This document shows, piece after piece, positions 31,459 through 44,136 of a DNA stretch of 64,000 nucleotides; positions within the stretch are counted from its first letter, which is position 1; the number at the start of each line of letters is the position of its first letter. The position numbers and the translations under genes are program-made. Below the pieces are notes generated by a model. The model was not told the DNA's origin and did not search any database. It saw only the letters and a program-made list of their open reading frames with translations. This stretch comes from Aradus depressus (taxonomy: Eukaryota; Arthropoda; Insecta; Hemiptera; Aradidae): NCBI GenBank assembly GCA_963662175.1, contig OY759225.1, forward strand, positions 5,157,107-5,221,106, given 5' to 3'.

Positions 31459-32365
31459 ACTGTGATCTAAACTTCACACTTAATAATAAAACGAGAAAAA
31501 CTAAATAGCAACAAACAAAACCCAGATAATCTCAAGAATGAATGACTCGAATTATTAGAAGATAAAATTAGGAATAATATCGATCCTTCAAAAACTATCG
31601 ATATAAAAAATTATAATAATCACCTTTGATTATCTCATGATTTATTTTCTCCTTACACCAGAAAAAGAAGTTGGAAAAATGCAAATTACGTTATTAAAAT
31701 CACACTCAACTAATTAAAATTTGTAACTTAAAAGCGATAACTATTGTGATGAAGAAACCAGGAAAAAGGGGGGCGTCATGTTGATATTTTTTCTTACTAT
31801 ATTTCATGCATTTCGGGAGTTATCAAGGTCACAGACACACAGACCTGGAAATGTTTTGAAACTCGTTCATCTTAAGTATATTATACTTATTTATATATAT
31901 TGAGAGGGCTGGTGTGGACATCTAGGAACCTAAGCATCCAATGCAGCAACCCCTTCTTTGTTAGCTCTTCCCTCAAATTAAGGATAATATCATTCCAAAT
32001 GGTTGAATATATATTCCTAGTAATATTATTACTCCATAAGAAAAATGGAAAATTTGTTCTGAACAACTAAAATAGTCAAAAAAGAAATATAGAGTACATG
32101 AGGTCCTTGTGCCCCCGATTCCTAATATTTCTTGAAAACACTTCTACAGCATGTCGGTAAATGCTTCAATCATATCGAATGATATTACACCATAAAAAAA
32201 AATGGAAAATATCTTCTGAACGACTGAAATAAGTGAAGACTCGTTTTTTGATATGCTTAAGTCTTTGTTATAACATTGATTAAGTAATGAAGACGTAAAG
32301 ACAAGGAAGGTTATGATTTTACCGGCTAATACAGCAAACAATAAATTGTGTCTTAACAAATAGTT
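31459..32365. other. AT-rich flank at start of U3
   Basis: Non-coding. Same as 135-991 of U1 but keeps about 90 bp that U1 lacks after ACTTCAC. No hAT-like MITE is present at ATTTCGGG (31,810-31,817), so this is an empty site. Confidence 0.5.
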
Positions 32366-32378
32366 AAATTGAAATATA

Positions 32379-32737
32379 GGTCAGGTTAGGTTTTATGACT
32401 CATGCCCGGGCTTTAACTACGAGGTCATATCGCCTACTACCAGAGCGTTCTTGCATCACTCTGGTGGACATGATCACGACTCTACTGTGGGGGTCCTAAA
32501 TTTTACCAACCCTAAATTTTTATTCACCTAGGGTGGTAGAAGGGGTCTTTAACGAGTATCCTACCTGACATCGTACAGCCTCGGGATTATCGCTTAACGT
32601 CACATCCGAAAGACGGCGTGCCTAAGTTCATTTTACCTCCCAGATAAAATGAACTAAGGGCCTCGGTCGGGTTTCGAACCCACGATCTTGAGCTCAAAGA
32701 CAGGCACGCATACCACTGCGCTACCGGCGCCCTCTAA
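32379..32737 (-). mobile_element. tRNA-derived SINE in U3
   Basis: Orthologous to the U1 copy at 1005-1363 and nearly identical to it, with the shared flanking repeat AAATTGAAATATA at 32366-32378 and 32738-32750. One TTAGG-type tail repeat is mutated (GGTCAGG). Confidence 0.85.
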
Positions 32738-34736
32738 AAATTGAAATATATTTATTTATGAAACACAAATCATAATAAATTAATTTAAAAAATAATAATA
32801 AAACATACCTACTTATTTTTTCAAAAATTGTTTATTCCATAATAAAATTCATAGAGTACAGGTTCGTGTATACCATTTGAAGAGATGTTGAATTTTGCAA
32901 GTTTCCATGGCACCGTACTCCCAAACATATGAACATAGGTATACATACTTTTTCAAGTATTCACAAAACTACATCTTTTAAAAAAATAACTTTTTACAAA
33001 ACATTCTTTTAAAAATGGGTAGAAAATGCATCGTTATGAAAAGTATAATACTGTTTTCGTACCTTTTGGTGGAAACAGTAATATATCATTTGGCGGAACT
33101 AACATCTTAGATTATATACCAAATGTATAATATATAAGTATATACATGTAAGAATATATAAATTTGTTTTTTTCAAATATTCACAAAAGTACAAGGTTTA
33201 AAAGAATAATTTTTTACAAAACATTATTTAAAAAATAAGCGTTCATTGCCTTATCCTTTTCCTGGTCGCTTTTATTAGAATTAGAATTCCGGGTCTTTAA
33301 TGAGTAGATGACATTGCTCATACCCGGAACCACCAGAATAGAATAGAATGGTTTTTATTAAAAGAATCATCATTTCGAGAAATATACAAAGAAAACAACT
33401 GTGTAATAAAATTGATGTCTAAAAAACAACTTGATTTTTTTTTTTTTTTCCATTTGTGTGAGATTGACCTTCGACTAGGAAGCCCTATGATATTTCATGA
33501 TTATTTTTATTTTTTGATTTATTTTTTATTGGAGGAAAAAACTCACATTTCTCAGTTTTCCCTATACGAAAACTAAATAAATTTTATATAGGCGTATTTA
33601 GCATGTCGAGGGATACACCGAGAAATGTCTCGGTTCAAATATCTCAATATTAATCACACTTAAAATTTTATCCTGAGGGAGTTGGCTTGCAAAAATTAAC
33701 ATCTCATTTTTTTTAAATTCTATATTTCGAATATTTACAATCGTTATAAACCATGAGTAAATTTGATGAATGACAAAACATTAAAATATACAATAAAAGA
33801 AAGAGAGAGACAAATATATATACAAGTTATAGTAACAAATATTGTACACCCCATCATAATTCCTGCATCCTCATCATTCTTTCCTAGTATTGTTTACGAC
33901 ATTCTTTCCCATCTTGCATTTTCCACTTTCCCAGGATCCTCAGTCTATCCCTGGCTCCCGTGTTGCTAACACCTCCTTTCTGACTTAGTGAATATAAGTT
34001 TCAGTTAAGTGAATGTTAAATAAAGTTCAATTTTTTTAAAAAGCAATTACGGTGTGAACTTTACAAAACTTACATATATATACATCGAAAGAATATGATC
34101 ATATACAAAATAAAAGTAAAGAAAAAAAAGAAAAAAAAACTATGCAAATAGTATAATATGTACAAAACAAAGTGAAAATATTAAATTTAAATAATAATAA
34201 ACAAACAATAATAATAAAGATAAAATAAAATGAACCCCTCGAACTTAATGGGGGCAGGGGAGGCCGCGGGGGCTCGAGTGATCCCCCCTGTCTTCGAGCC
34301 CCGCCAATCACTGTCCAGCAGTGGAGGCAGGTCAAGAAGGAGTATCTCATTTTTAAATAGACAAAACGGAAGACAAAGATTGAATGAAGAGTGAGGGGTG
34401 TTTTCACGATTCGATGTTATGGAGGGGATATTTCACCAATAGAATATCCATTGAAATAAATTGACTCCGTCTCAAAACCCTTATTTCTTCTACTTATATA
34501 AAGTATATATTTATATATATTTCTATCAAATATCCACAAAACTACAATTAAAAGAAAATCCTTTTACAAAACATTATTATAAAAATTAGCAGAAAATGTA
34601 TCATTATGAAAAGAATGCCATCCTCTTTGTAGAAACAAAGTAGCATTTATGTCTTCTGATTTTCCTGAGAACAAGAGGAATCATCCTATTTACGTATCAG
34701 ACAACCTACAACTTGGTTTCAATCCATTTAGCGGAT
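32738..34736. other. AT-rich non-coding flank of U3
   Basis: Copy of 1364-3369 with a few point changes, including the hairpin at about 33,290 and the GC-rich inverted repeat at about 34,262-34,305. Nothing coding recognised. Confidence 0.55.
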
Positions 34737-35077
34737 CGACTAAGACCGTGTTAACAGACGAACAGATTTTCTGCAAATCACCATTCAATCTTCACAACTA
34801 TAGCTGCACAACTTACTATGGAAAGGTTTATCTCACTTATGTATCAACGTATGCTTCTTCAAACAGTAAAATTGTTTACAACTGTAGCTACAGTATGAAC
34901 ATTGGAACCTTTTTTGCGCATTTCTCTTCAAAGAGTCTTCCGATGTTGGCCGTGTGTCCAGCTATGGAGTGAAGGCTCTTATATGCCGCCAAACAATGTG
35001 CTTCCTAAGTCTGCCTAGGCTGGCTGACGTATGACTACAGTGAAAACACATCATCCGCACGGAGGCAACAGCATCAC
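34737..35077 (-). pseudogene. One-finger C2H2 zinc-finger pseudogene, U3
   Basis: Orthologue of 3370-3710 with the same in-frame stops and almost identical sequence. The shared lesions show it was already dead before the two-unit duplication. Confidence 0.75.
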
Positions 35078-35979
35078 CTGAAACAGATTGATTTAAATAT
35101 CTTTAAAGACTTTGTGCTAAGAGAAAATACAGAGCTTGACAAATACATTGCAGTTCTCTATTGGTCTTCTATCATCTGTCTCTCGTAGATCGAGAATAAC
35201 AATAATGAGACCTATATAAAACATAAAAAGGCTATTTATGTTTCAAATCATTTTTTATGCGATCGCAATCATTAAAAAAATAACGGACAGAAAAGGAACA
35301 AAACTGTTCAAAATACTTTCTTGTCGTCGACTTGTTTCTGAAAATAACTTTTCAAATTTGGTATTAGGAAGAATATTAACACCTCATTTACAAGTACCCA
35401 CAGCCAAGACATGCAATATTTCCCATTGGACTTTTTGTTCACTTTTTATTTTAAGATAAACTCAATTTTCTTAGTTTTCCCTACATGATATAAAAATAAA
35501 TTTTATATCAGCGTAGTCAGCATGTCGAGGGCTACACCGAGAAATTTCTCGATTCAAATTTCTCAATATTAATCACACTTAAAATTTTATCCTGAGGGAG
35601 TTGGCTTGCAAAAACTAACATCTCATTTTTAAAGGGACAAAATGGAAGACAAAGATTGAATAAAGAGTGAGGGGTGTTTTCACGATTCGATGTTATGGAG
35701 GGGATATTTCACCAGTAGAATATCCATTGAAATAAATTGACTCCGTCTCAAAACCCTTATTTCTTCTACTTATATAAGGTATATATTTATATGTATTTTT
35801 ATCAAATATCCACAAAACTACGTTTAAAAGAATAACTTTTAATCAATTTTATTTTAAAATTAGTAGAAAATGTATCATTATGAAAAGTATGCCATCCTAT
35901 TTGAAGAAACAAAGTAGCATTTATATCTTCCGATTTTCCTGAGAACAAGAGGAATCATCCCATTTACGTATCAGACAAC
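35078..35979. other. Spacer between zinc-finger pseudogene and gene, U3
   Basis: Copy of 3711-4612. Nothing coding is supported. Confidence 0.5.
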
Positions 35980-37996
35980 CTACAACTTGGTTTCGATCCA
36001 TTTAGCGGATGGACTAAGACGAACAGATTTTCTACAAATTACCATTGAATCTTTACAACTATAGTTGCACAACTTACTATGGAAAGGTTTCCCTCCCTTA
36101 TGTATCAATATATGCCTCTTCAAACTGTTAGATGCTCTACAAACAAAGTTGCACAAGGTACATTGGAAAGGTTTCTCTACCTTATGTACCAACATATGCT
36201 TCTTCAAATAGTTAGCCAATTTACAACTGTAGCTGCACGACGTACATTGGAAAGGTTTCTCTCCCTTATGCATCAACATATGCCTCTTCAAATTGGTAGA
36301 TCCTCTACAACTGTAGTTGCACAACGTACATTGGAAAGGTTTCTCTCCCTTATGTATCAACATATGCCTCTTCAAATAGTTAGATTCTCTACAACTATAG
36401 TTGCACAACGTACATTGGAAAGGTTTCTCTCCCGTATGAATCAACATATGCCTCTTCAAATTGTTAGATTCTCTACAACTATAGTTGCACAACGTACATT
36501 GGAAAGGTTTCTCTCCCTTATGCATCAACATATGCCTCTTCAAATTGTTAGATTCTCTACAACTATAGTTGCACAACGTACATTGGAAAGGTTTTTCTTC
36601 CTTATGTATCAACATATGCCTCTTCAAGCTGTCAGCTACTGTAAAGCTATAGTTGCACAACGTACATTGGAAAGGTTTCTCTCCCTTATGTATCAACATA
36701 TGCCTCTTCAAATTGTAAGATTCTTTAAAACTATAGTTGCACAACGTACATTGGAAAGGTTTTTCTTCCTTATGTATCAACATATGCCTCTTCAAGCTGT
36801 TAGCTACCGTACAGCTATAGTTGCACAACGTACATTGGAAAGGTTTCTCTCCTGTATGTTTCAACATATGCCTCTTCAAACAGTTAGCTAATCTACAACT
36901 GTAGCTGCACGACGTACATTGGAAAGGTTTCTCTTCCTTATGTATCAACATATGAGTCTTCAAATTGCCTGATGCTCTACAACTGTAGGTGCACAACGTA
37001 CATTGGAAAGGTTTCTCTTCCTTATGAACCAATATATGAGTCCTCAAATAGCCAGATGCTCTACAGCTGTAGCTACACAACGTACATTGGAAAGGTTTCT
37101 CTTCCTTATGTATCAATATATGAGTCTTTAAATTGCTAGGTACTCTACAACTGTAGGTGCACAACATACATTGGAAAGGTTTCTCTTTCTTATGTATCAG
37201 TATATGAGTCTTTAAATTGCTAGATTGTCTACAACTGTAGTTGCACAACGTACATTGGAAAGGTTTCTCTCCTGTATGTATCAACTTATGATTCTTCAAA
37301 TTGTAAGAATCTTTACAACTGTAGCTACAGGATGAACATTGGAACCTTTTTAGCACATTTCTCTTCAAAGAGCTAATGTTATTGTCTTCCGATGTTGACC
37401 GTGTGTCCAGCAGTGAAGTGACGGCTCTTATATGCCGCCAAACAATGTGTTTTCTGAGTCTGCCTAGGCTGGCTGACGTATGACCACAGTGAAAACACAC
37501 CATCCATACGGAGGCAACAGCATCACCTGAAACAGATTGGAATAAATATCTTTAAAGACGTTGTGCTACCGCAAGGCGCTTGATAAATACACTGCAGTTC
37601 TCTATTGGTCATCTATCTATGTCTCTCGTATATCGATAAAAACAATAATCAGACCTTTATAGACTCCGGTCTATGGACCGCTAGCTAAGAATAAGACTAC
37701 ACATAAAATGAAGTATGCTACAGTTTGGACAGACTTACAGCAGTGATTCTCTATCAGCAGCTCCGGTTCTTCTTTAATATAAACTTTCCGTTCTTCTTTG
37801 ATGTGGTTATTTCGTTCTTCAAAATCTGAAAAGTAGTTATCTCAGATAGTACAATATAACCGAAAAGAACCGACCTTGACAGGTCATGCTTTAAGTTTCA
37901 CACCCTATAGTGTACTCTACTTACAGACAGCAACAGAGGTTTCCTCTTCTGAGAGGTTTGGCTCCTGTTTAATGTACATCCTTCTGTCACCTTGGC
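35980..37996 (-). CDS. C2H2 zinc-finger protein with 15 tandem fingers, U3
   Basis: Near-identical to the U1 gene. Exons 37996-37925, 37825-37739 and 37526-35980 have the same splice signals and phases. It lacks one 28-residue finger (the RVSSNLRR finger, second in U1), an exact 84 bp in-frame loss or gain; otherwise finger order and C-terminal tail match U1. The N-terminal exons carry MYIKQEP and VYIKEEP. It is the product of the two-unit duplication followed by one finger change. Likely nuclear DNA-binding protein of unknown target. Confidence 0.8.
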
Positions 37997-38753
37997 CTGT
38001 CAACATGAATAATAACTGTTAATATAGTTAGTAAGTTATTGTGACTCATTACAAGGTCATATCGCCTATATAATTGTGGTCGTATTGGTCCTTGGTTATT
38101 GGTTCTCAAATCTGAGGACAAAATAGTGATTGGTAAATTCGGGACTCGTGAATTTGAGTCAAAAATATACGTAGCTATCAGTGAATACTATCAATGTTAT
38201 GATTATACATCCAGTAACTTGATCACATGGATCACTGTAAGACTTACATACTTAGTATATATTATACCTCCTAAAAAACTACCTTGGTTTTTACTATATG
38301 GCACTTTCAAATATCTTTATATCCATTTTCAATACCTTTATTACTTAACGAAACATATATGATTCTATTCAATATAATATAAACACCAATTCGTGCTCTT
38401 CCTTGTTCTTTAGTCAAAAGCGGGGCTACAATCTGTTGAGAAAACACAGGGCTATATCATTGTTCAAGTATTTATTTATATTTTTTATTGATGAGAATCT
38501 AGTTGATGTATTCTGCTCAGGGGTTCACCCACGTTAGGGGAAATGGTTGAAAACCTGCAGTCAAAGTCTAACTGATATTAAAAATAAATTAATCTGCTCA
38601 TGTCAAATTGTCGTGAGAAACTTGGGCTACGATAATGCCATAAACATAGTAAATGTTAAACTGGCCATTACCAAACAAGAATATAATTTTAAAAAACTAT
38701 CAAACCAAAGGTAGGTCAAAATTTTTTTTATAAGTAAAAACCACAATGGCCCC
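37997..38753. other. Upstream region of U3 zinc-finger gene
   Basis: Copy of 6714-7462. It includes the single-copy satellite homologue at 38419-38478 and the candidate primer-binding region GGTTCACCCACGTTAGGGG at about 38,522. No gene recognised. Confidence 0.45.
38419..38478 (+). repeat. Single-copy homologue of the 61 bp satellite, U3
   Basis: Same as 7136-7196; aligns with the satellite monomer at 55,134-60,693. Confidence 0.7.
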
Positions 38754-38858
38754 AACAATACCAAAAACCATAGCCTTCCCCACAGACTAACTGGCAACAA
38801 TTCAATCCGCGGACTTGGCCAATATAACAATTGGCATCAATAAACTTTTCACGCGGGA

Positions 38859-39005
38859 GGACAAAGAAGAAGAGGTAGACCCCGCTTACGTTGGCTGGAG
38901 GACGTCCTCAGAAGGATGGGTGTGAGAAGATGGAGACGGGAGGCAGAGGATAGAGAAGAATGGCGGAAGATCGTTGCGGAGGCCCAGGTTCTAGAAGGAC
39001 CGTAG
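38859..39005 (+). pseudogene. C-terminal fragment of a non-LTR retrotransposon ORF, U3
   Basis: Orthologue of 7578-7724 with one visible base change (GGCAGAGG for GGCTGAGG), giving [12 protein letters not shown] as in U1. Confidence 0.6.
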
Positions 39006-39025
39006 CGCCAGGGAAAGTTAAGTAA

Positions 39026-39525
39026 AAGTAAACTTTTCAAAATGTTGACAAAAAAGAAGGAACCTCCAGACCCATATCCGTGTTAGATTTAAATCTCCTG
39101 AACAAATCACTTCCGTATTTTATTGATACTTTGCAACGTAAGTGGATGATTGATACGTGATCACAAAAAAATTATATTTGTAATAGAGCAGTATTCCCAA
39201 ATGCTAAAAGACATGAAGAATTTTACAGTAAAAACCCCCAACGGAGAGACATCAGGTAATCAATATGTGTATTTAAAATTACTTTCTATATTTCCAAATT
39301 TTACATCAATAGTTACATTTTATATTTTTGATTTTAGTAATAAATATGATATTCTGTTAGGGGGCATGAAACCTAGACGGCTCTAGATAGTAGTGTAGAT
39401 TTTAAAAGTAAGATATTAAATAATAAGTACGAAAATAAACCTCTATTAATTGTTATTAAAACTCCGGAATAAAAATAAGTCCCGGAAAACAAATTGTCAG
39501 GTGAAAGTAAATAAAGAGAAAAGTA
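39026..39525 (+). pseudogene. Protease remnant, U3
   Basis: Reads KWMID-T followed by a TGA where the catalytic Gly should be, so the DTG is broken differently from U1 (DKG). Further lesions match U1. Confidence 0.65.
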
Positions 39526-40308
39526 GGGTATATTTGGCTACTTCTGTATCTGTTAAAAGGCCTATGTTATGGTACAGAAGTGCCAAGGCTTGAAGGGACC
39601 AGGGGGTCACCCTGGGTCTCGTGGATTTAAAGGGACCGTTGACTCCAGACATTCCTTTGATACAAGTCAATGGTGTGTCAAATGTTTGGTAAGGTTGCTA
39701 TCTCTGTGAAATTTTATTGAAAACGCGAGCGCCAGATGTAAACAACGGGGTGAGAGGTCCTTCAACCTTCAGTGACTCAATGAGTGGAGGGGGTCCAACT
39801 GTCATCAGATGTAAACATTTTGGTAAGGTTGCTATCCCTGTGAAATGTTTTTGAAAACGCGAGCACCAGATGTAAACGAAGGGGTGAGAGGTCATTCTAC
39901 CTTCAGTAAGTCAATGTAAAGTCAGAAGTTATTGTGGAATCTCGTTGACCTTCCTCCAGAAGACAGGTCTCTCCACCAACATTTGCACATCATTTATTTT
40001 CAGATCAGCCCCCTCACATCTCATGCCACCTCTCTTATCTCCCATAACTTCCTCAAATGTGCTTTCGCTTTGTCACAGCGAGAAGGCATAATTGATTCAT
40101 ATGATCAAGAACCAAGAGAAGCAGAATTCAGTTATTTTTTATTTTTATCTATTTTTGTTTGAGTTCTATCACCATCAGGTTGCAATCTGTCCATATGCTC
40201 GGGGGTTATCTACAAGCTGAGAGGGTGCCCCCTGGTCCCTTTAAGCCTTGGCACTTCTGTATCATAACATGAGCCTTTCAATAGATACAGAAGTAGCCAA
40301 ATATACCC
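39526..40308. mobile_element. ~780 bp TIR element in pol, U3
   Basis: Orthologue of 8248-9045 with the same ~90 bp inverted ends (GGGTATATTTGGCTACTTCT). The C run of about 22 in U1 is only five bases here. Non-autonomous. Confidence 0.7.
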
Positions 40309-41820
40309 ACTGGAAAAGGTATAGAAATAATAAAAAATTCAAGAATTGTTTTATTGAAGGTCTCGTAGACATAACAAATAATGAATACCAAGTGACACTT
40401 CACTCCAATCATCCTGAGTTGATGACCATTTGTCCTCAACCAATGGAAATTGATGAAGTAGAATCAATTATTGATATCGATTCCTCTAGTTCTATCTTTT
40501 GTCCTTCTAGGAGAGATGAGATAATCCGAGACACTCCAAATCTATTAAGAACAGACCGTCTTAATGACGAGGAAAAAAGATTTATTCTTAACTTAGTCAA
40601 GAAATACCCAGAAATTATAAAACGTGATCAGGACGCTCTAACTTGTACAGGACTACTGAAACATACTATTAGAACAGTCAATGAAAACCCTATATATTCG
40701 GGAATTATAGATACCCTCATATATTCAAAAAGGACATAGAACTAGAAATAGAAAAGTCATTGAAAAATAAAATTATACAACATAGCAACTCCCCATACAA
40801 CAGTGCCATCTAGGCCGTACCAAAAAAAATGGAAGCCTCAGGTTATGTATTTTTCAACTATAGACCTAGCGCCCAGTTTCCACCAAATCGAAATGTCTCC
40901 AGAATCTGTTCCCAAAGCGGCCTTCTCAAGAGAAAAGGGTCATTTCGAATTTCTGAGAATGCCTTTCGGTTTGAAAAATGCACCTCCAAGCTTCCAACGC
41001 GCTATGAATTTAATTTTTGCGGACATGGAAAATGTTTTAATCTACATGGACGACATCATTATATTTATCGACACGCTGTTAGAACATCTACAGAGAGTTT
41101 TTGAGAGCTTAAAACAATATAACTTAAAAATTCAGTTCAACAAGACAGAGTTCTGTAAAAAAGAGCTACTGTATCTTGGTCATATCATAGGGATTTCCTC
41201 TGCCCCTCAAAATTAGAAGCTATATCAACATTTCCTCTACCAAAAACTACGAAGGAAGAAAACAATTCCTGCGATTGACAGGCTCTTACCGCAAGAAGAT
41301 AAAAGATTATGCAAAGATTGCAAAATCTCTAAAAATAGCCTTACGTACGGACAAGAAATTAAATTCTAATGAGCCCTCGTTTATTAATGCTTTTGAAACA
41401 CTCAAAAACCTTTTAATTTCCAGTCCAATACTTCAACTACCAGACCTTGACAAACAATTCACACTGACTACAGACAAATTTGGCATTAGGAGCCGTGCAA
41501 TCACAAAACATTAACGGAAAAGACCTACCAGTCTGTTTTGCATCAAGAACCTTAAACGAACAAGAAGAAATATTAAGCACTATCGGAAAAGAATGCTTAG
41601 GAATAGTCTGGTCTCCGGTAAATACTTTCGATCATATCTTTACGGACGACAATTTACACTAAAAACTGACCATAAGCCACTCCAATGGCTAGACAACATG
41701 AAAAAGCACAACGCTGAATTACTACGTTGGGAAACGCAACTCACTCACTATTACTTCCAAATTCAGTACATAGAGAGAAAATCTAACAAAGTTGCTGACG
41801 CCCTATCTCCGACCTGACGA
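40309..41820 (+). pseudogene. Gypsy/errantivirus-like pol remnant (RT and RNase H), U3
   Basis: Orthologue of 9046-10560 with the same stop before [10 protein letters not shown] and the same RT deletion. Motif A reads [12 protein letters not shown] (S to P change against U1), and YMDD is kept. The stop in the NAFETLKNL segment of U1 is absent here. RNase H pieces TDHKPLQWLDN and KVADALS are present. Not functional. Confidence 0.85.
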
Positions 41821-41879
41821 ACTATTGAACAACGATAACAACCAAGAAATGATTGACATAAGCTCAGTAACATTACTTA

Positions 41880-41918
41880 AATGTGTACCGGTTTCGGCTT
41901 ACGCCATCGTCAGCACAA
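41880..41918 (-). ncRNA. Hammerhead ribozyme motif, minus strand, U3
   Basis: Identical core to 10617-10655: TGTG stem, CTGACGA, GGC/GCC stem II, GAAA, ACCGGT and CACA. Confidence 0.68.
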
Positions 41919-41940
41919 AGTTCAACATTTGTTGAACCTT

Positions 41941-41977
41941 CTGCAGACGATGGCGTAAGCCGAAACCGGTACACATT
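41941..41977 (+). ncRNA. Decayed hammerhead motif, plus strand, U3
   Basis: The core reads CAGACGA in place of CTGACGA, a change at an invariant base (U to A), so self-cleavage is not expected. GAAACCGGTA is intact. Confidence 0.5.
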
Positions 41978-42111
41978 TAAGCATATGTTTGTGGAATTAG
42001 ACAATATAAGTGTTCAAAAAAGTGTTTAATCTATAATTTTTTTTTTTTTATTAGTATTTCCACTATATCAACATAGAACGCAAAAAATTATTCGGACATC
42101 AGTAACATTAC

Positions 42112-42596
42112 ATTCAGAATTTAGTTCGGATGAAATGTAGGGCGTTGCTGATCCTGTTAAAGCTATCAACATACAATCCAACCAAACCATCTTGGAACGG
42201 ACCAATAAAACACATAAAACTATTACATTTTTTGGCAAAAACAGAATATATTTCTATTTTCTAGACCCACAAGACACCTCTCGGACGGTGTGCTTGAGTT
42301 TATTTTACCTCCCAGATAAAATAGAGTAAGAGCCTTGGCCGGGTTTCGAACCCACGACCTTGAGCTCAAGAAGGCAAGCACGAATTTTATCTTATATATT
42401 GACTGTTTCTCAAAATTACTAACATTATACCCTCTACTTAGTTTAAACCAACCCAACATACAAGACAGCCCTATACCTCAAACCATAAAAATGGATAACG
42501 GTCCCGAATTTTCCAACCACAGCTTTCAAAATTTTTAAGACTCTATAACATTGAGCCCTATTATGTAACCCCAAACCAACCAGATTCTATGGGAAC
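42112..42596 (+). pseudogene. Integrase remnant, U3
   Basis: Keeps FILYIDCFSKLLTLYPL and IKMDNGPEFSNH, then ends abruptly at about 42,596. Sequence past GATTCTATGGGAAC jumps to the pre-Env linker, so the segment with the catalytic Glu, present in U1 and U2, is deleted here. Confidence 0.7.
42285..42383 (-). mobile_element. SINE fragment inside integrase remnant, U3
   Basis: Orthologue of the fragment at 11022-11120, in the same position relative to the integrase remnant and nearly identical. Confidence 0.65.
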
Positions 42597-43361
42597 AATC
42601 TAAAACACTTCAAAATTCAACCACCCACAACAAACTAAAAGTTATTCAGAAACAGCCAAATCTTCCTTCTGTTTCAGAACTTCAAAAGAAGCCCCCAGAC
42701 AAAGATCAGGATGATATCGCTACTCCTGCTGCTCCTTCCACAAGCTGCCAGAGCATATAAAATAAGAGAATTAATTAAACAATTTAATGAAGATATAGAG
42801 AAAATCCGTGGAAATAACGATAAAATCAAACACTATTTTGCAATTTTAACAAATGAATCAAATGTCATAGAACTGAAACAACAATTATTTTCCCTCACAC
42901 ACAATGTTTATCAACTATTGAATAAAATTAATAATCTGAGCCTTAGTAAAGAAGTTTGTAAGTTAGGAATATTGCATTCAACATTTTATAGTTTTCAATA
43001 TTTCAGGCAGGTGATTGAAAAACATAATTTAGTTTCAAAAGACCCATTTATTTTATGGAAATTGGCGAAGGTAAATTGTCATTTCACTAACATTGTAAAT
43101 TACTTTATTTCACTACCTCCAGCTAGTAAGTCTTATGATACATATTTTTTAGTATCCTATCCTACTTTTAAGGAAGACCTATTATATACTACTTACGTAC
43201 ACCCTTCATTTATATTGTATGATTTTTATAACATATTTAGTTCTAACTGTACACTTATTAGAAATAATTACTATTGTAATAAAAATATTGTAACTTTAAA
43301 TGACCCTTTTATCAAATCTTCTTCTTTTAAAGAAGAAATTATATTCCCTAATGATAAATAA
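42597..43361 (+). pseudogene. Env-like remnant with signal peptide, U3
   Basis: An open frame of 216 codons (42711-43361) starts with MISLLLLLLPQAARA, a signal-peptide-like segment, and continues into the central and C-terminal ectodomain region (FILWKLAKVNCHF, YFLVSYPTFKEDL). Furin site, fusion peptide and membrane anchor are absent, so it could at most encode a short secreted product. It is a broken old copy. Confidence 0.65.
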
Positions 43362-44128
43362 TATTTATGTACCTATTTGTAAATTAACGTGTTTACAGAT
43401 TTTAATTAAGCAAGTTCGTTGGTACATGATCCTTTTTAATTATATTTCTTGTTTTGAAACAAAAAAATTGGATGTCAATTAAGGCTAATTGTTCTATTAT
43501 CTTTAAATAACCAAATGCTCGACCTTTTATCAATAATTATACTACCTAATTTGTGTTTTGTTCCGGCGAACGTGAAAACAGTGGTTTTGAAAACTGAAAA
43601 TTGAGTTTTGCACAAATAATTGGAAATTAACAATATTTATACCCTTTATTTAAAATAATGAAGCTAAATTGTGTTAGCACATGGTAAAAATGATAATAGG
43701 AATTTACTTCAACAGTTGAATACTCCTGGATGCAGTCACTATTCTCAGTACATTTCATAAGTATCTTACTCACCTGAACTGTGATCTAAACTTCACAATT
43801 AATAATAACACGAGAGAAACTAAATAGCAACAAACAAAACCCAGATAATCTCAAGAATGAATGACTCGAATTATTAGAAGATAAAATTAGGAATAACATC
43901 GATCCTTCAGAAACTATCGATATACAAAATTATAATAATCACCTATTATTATCTCGTGATTTATTTTCACCTTATACCAGAAAAAGAAGTTGGAAAAATG
44001 CAAATTACGTTATTAAAATCACACTAAACTAATTTAAATTTGTAATTTAAAAGCGAATTACTATTGTGGTGGAGAAACCAGGAAAAAGGGGGCGTCATTT
44101 AGATATTTTTTCTAACTATATTTCATGC
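43362..44128. other. AT-rich 3' region of errantivirus-like element, U4 start
   Basis: Copy of 12367-13189 with the candidate polypurine tract CCAGGAAAAAGGGGGCG near 44,080. Nothing coding is supported. Confidence 0.4.
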
Positions 44129-44136
44129 ATTTCGGG

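Larger units (their letters stand above)
41877..42098 (+). mobile_element. 222 bp Penelope-type end with paired hammerhead motifs, U3
   Basis: Same insertion as 10614-10835, flanked by TCAGTAACATTAC at 41864-41876 and 42099-42111. The minus-strand hammerhead core is intact; the plus-strand core is mutated. Confidence 0.75.
31315..42989. repeat. Tandem unit U3, near-identical to U1
   Basis: Third copy. It begins with the same Env-fragment junction as position 1 and follows U1 through SINE, pseudogene, zinc-finger gene, LINE fragment, TIR element, RT/RNase H remnant and 222 bp Penelope fragment. It lacks one 84 bp zinc finger present in U1, and from about 42,596 it jumps directly from the integrase fragment into Env, missing several hundred bases that U1 keeps. 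The closeness of U1 and U3 compared with U2 and U4 points to duplication of a two-unit block. Confidence 0.85.
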
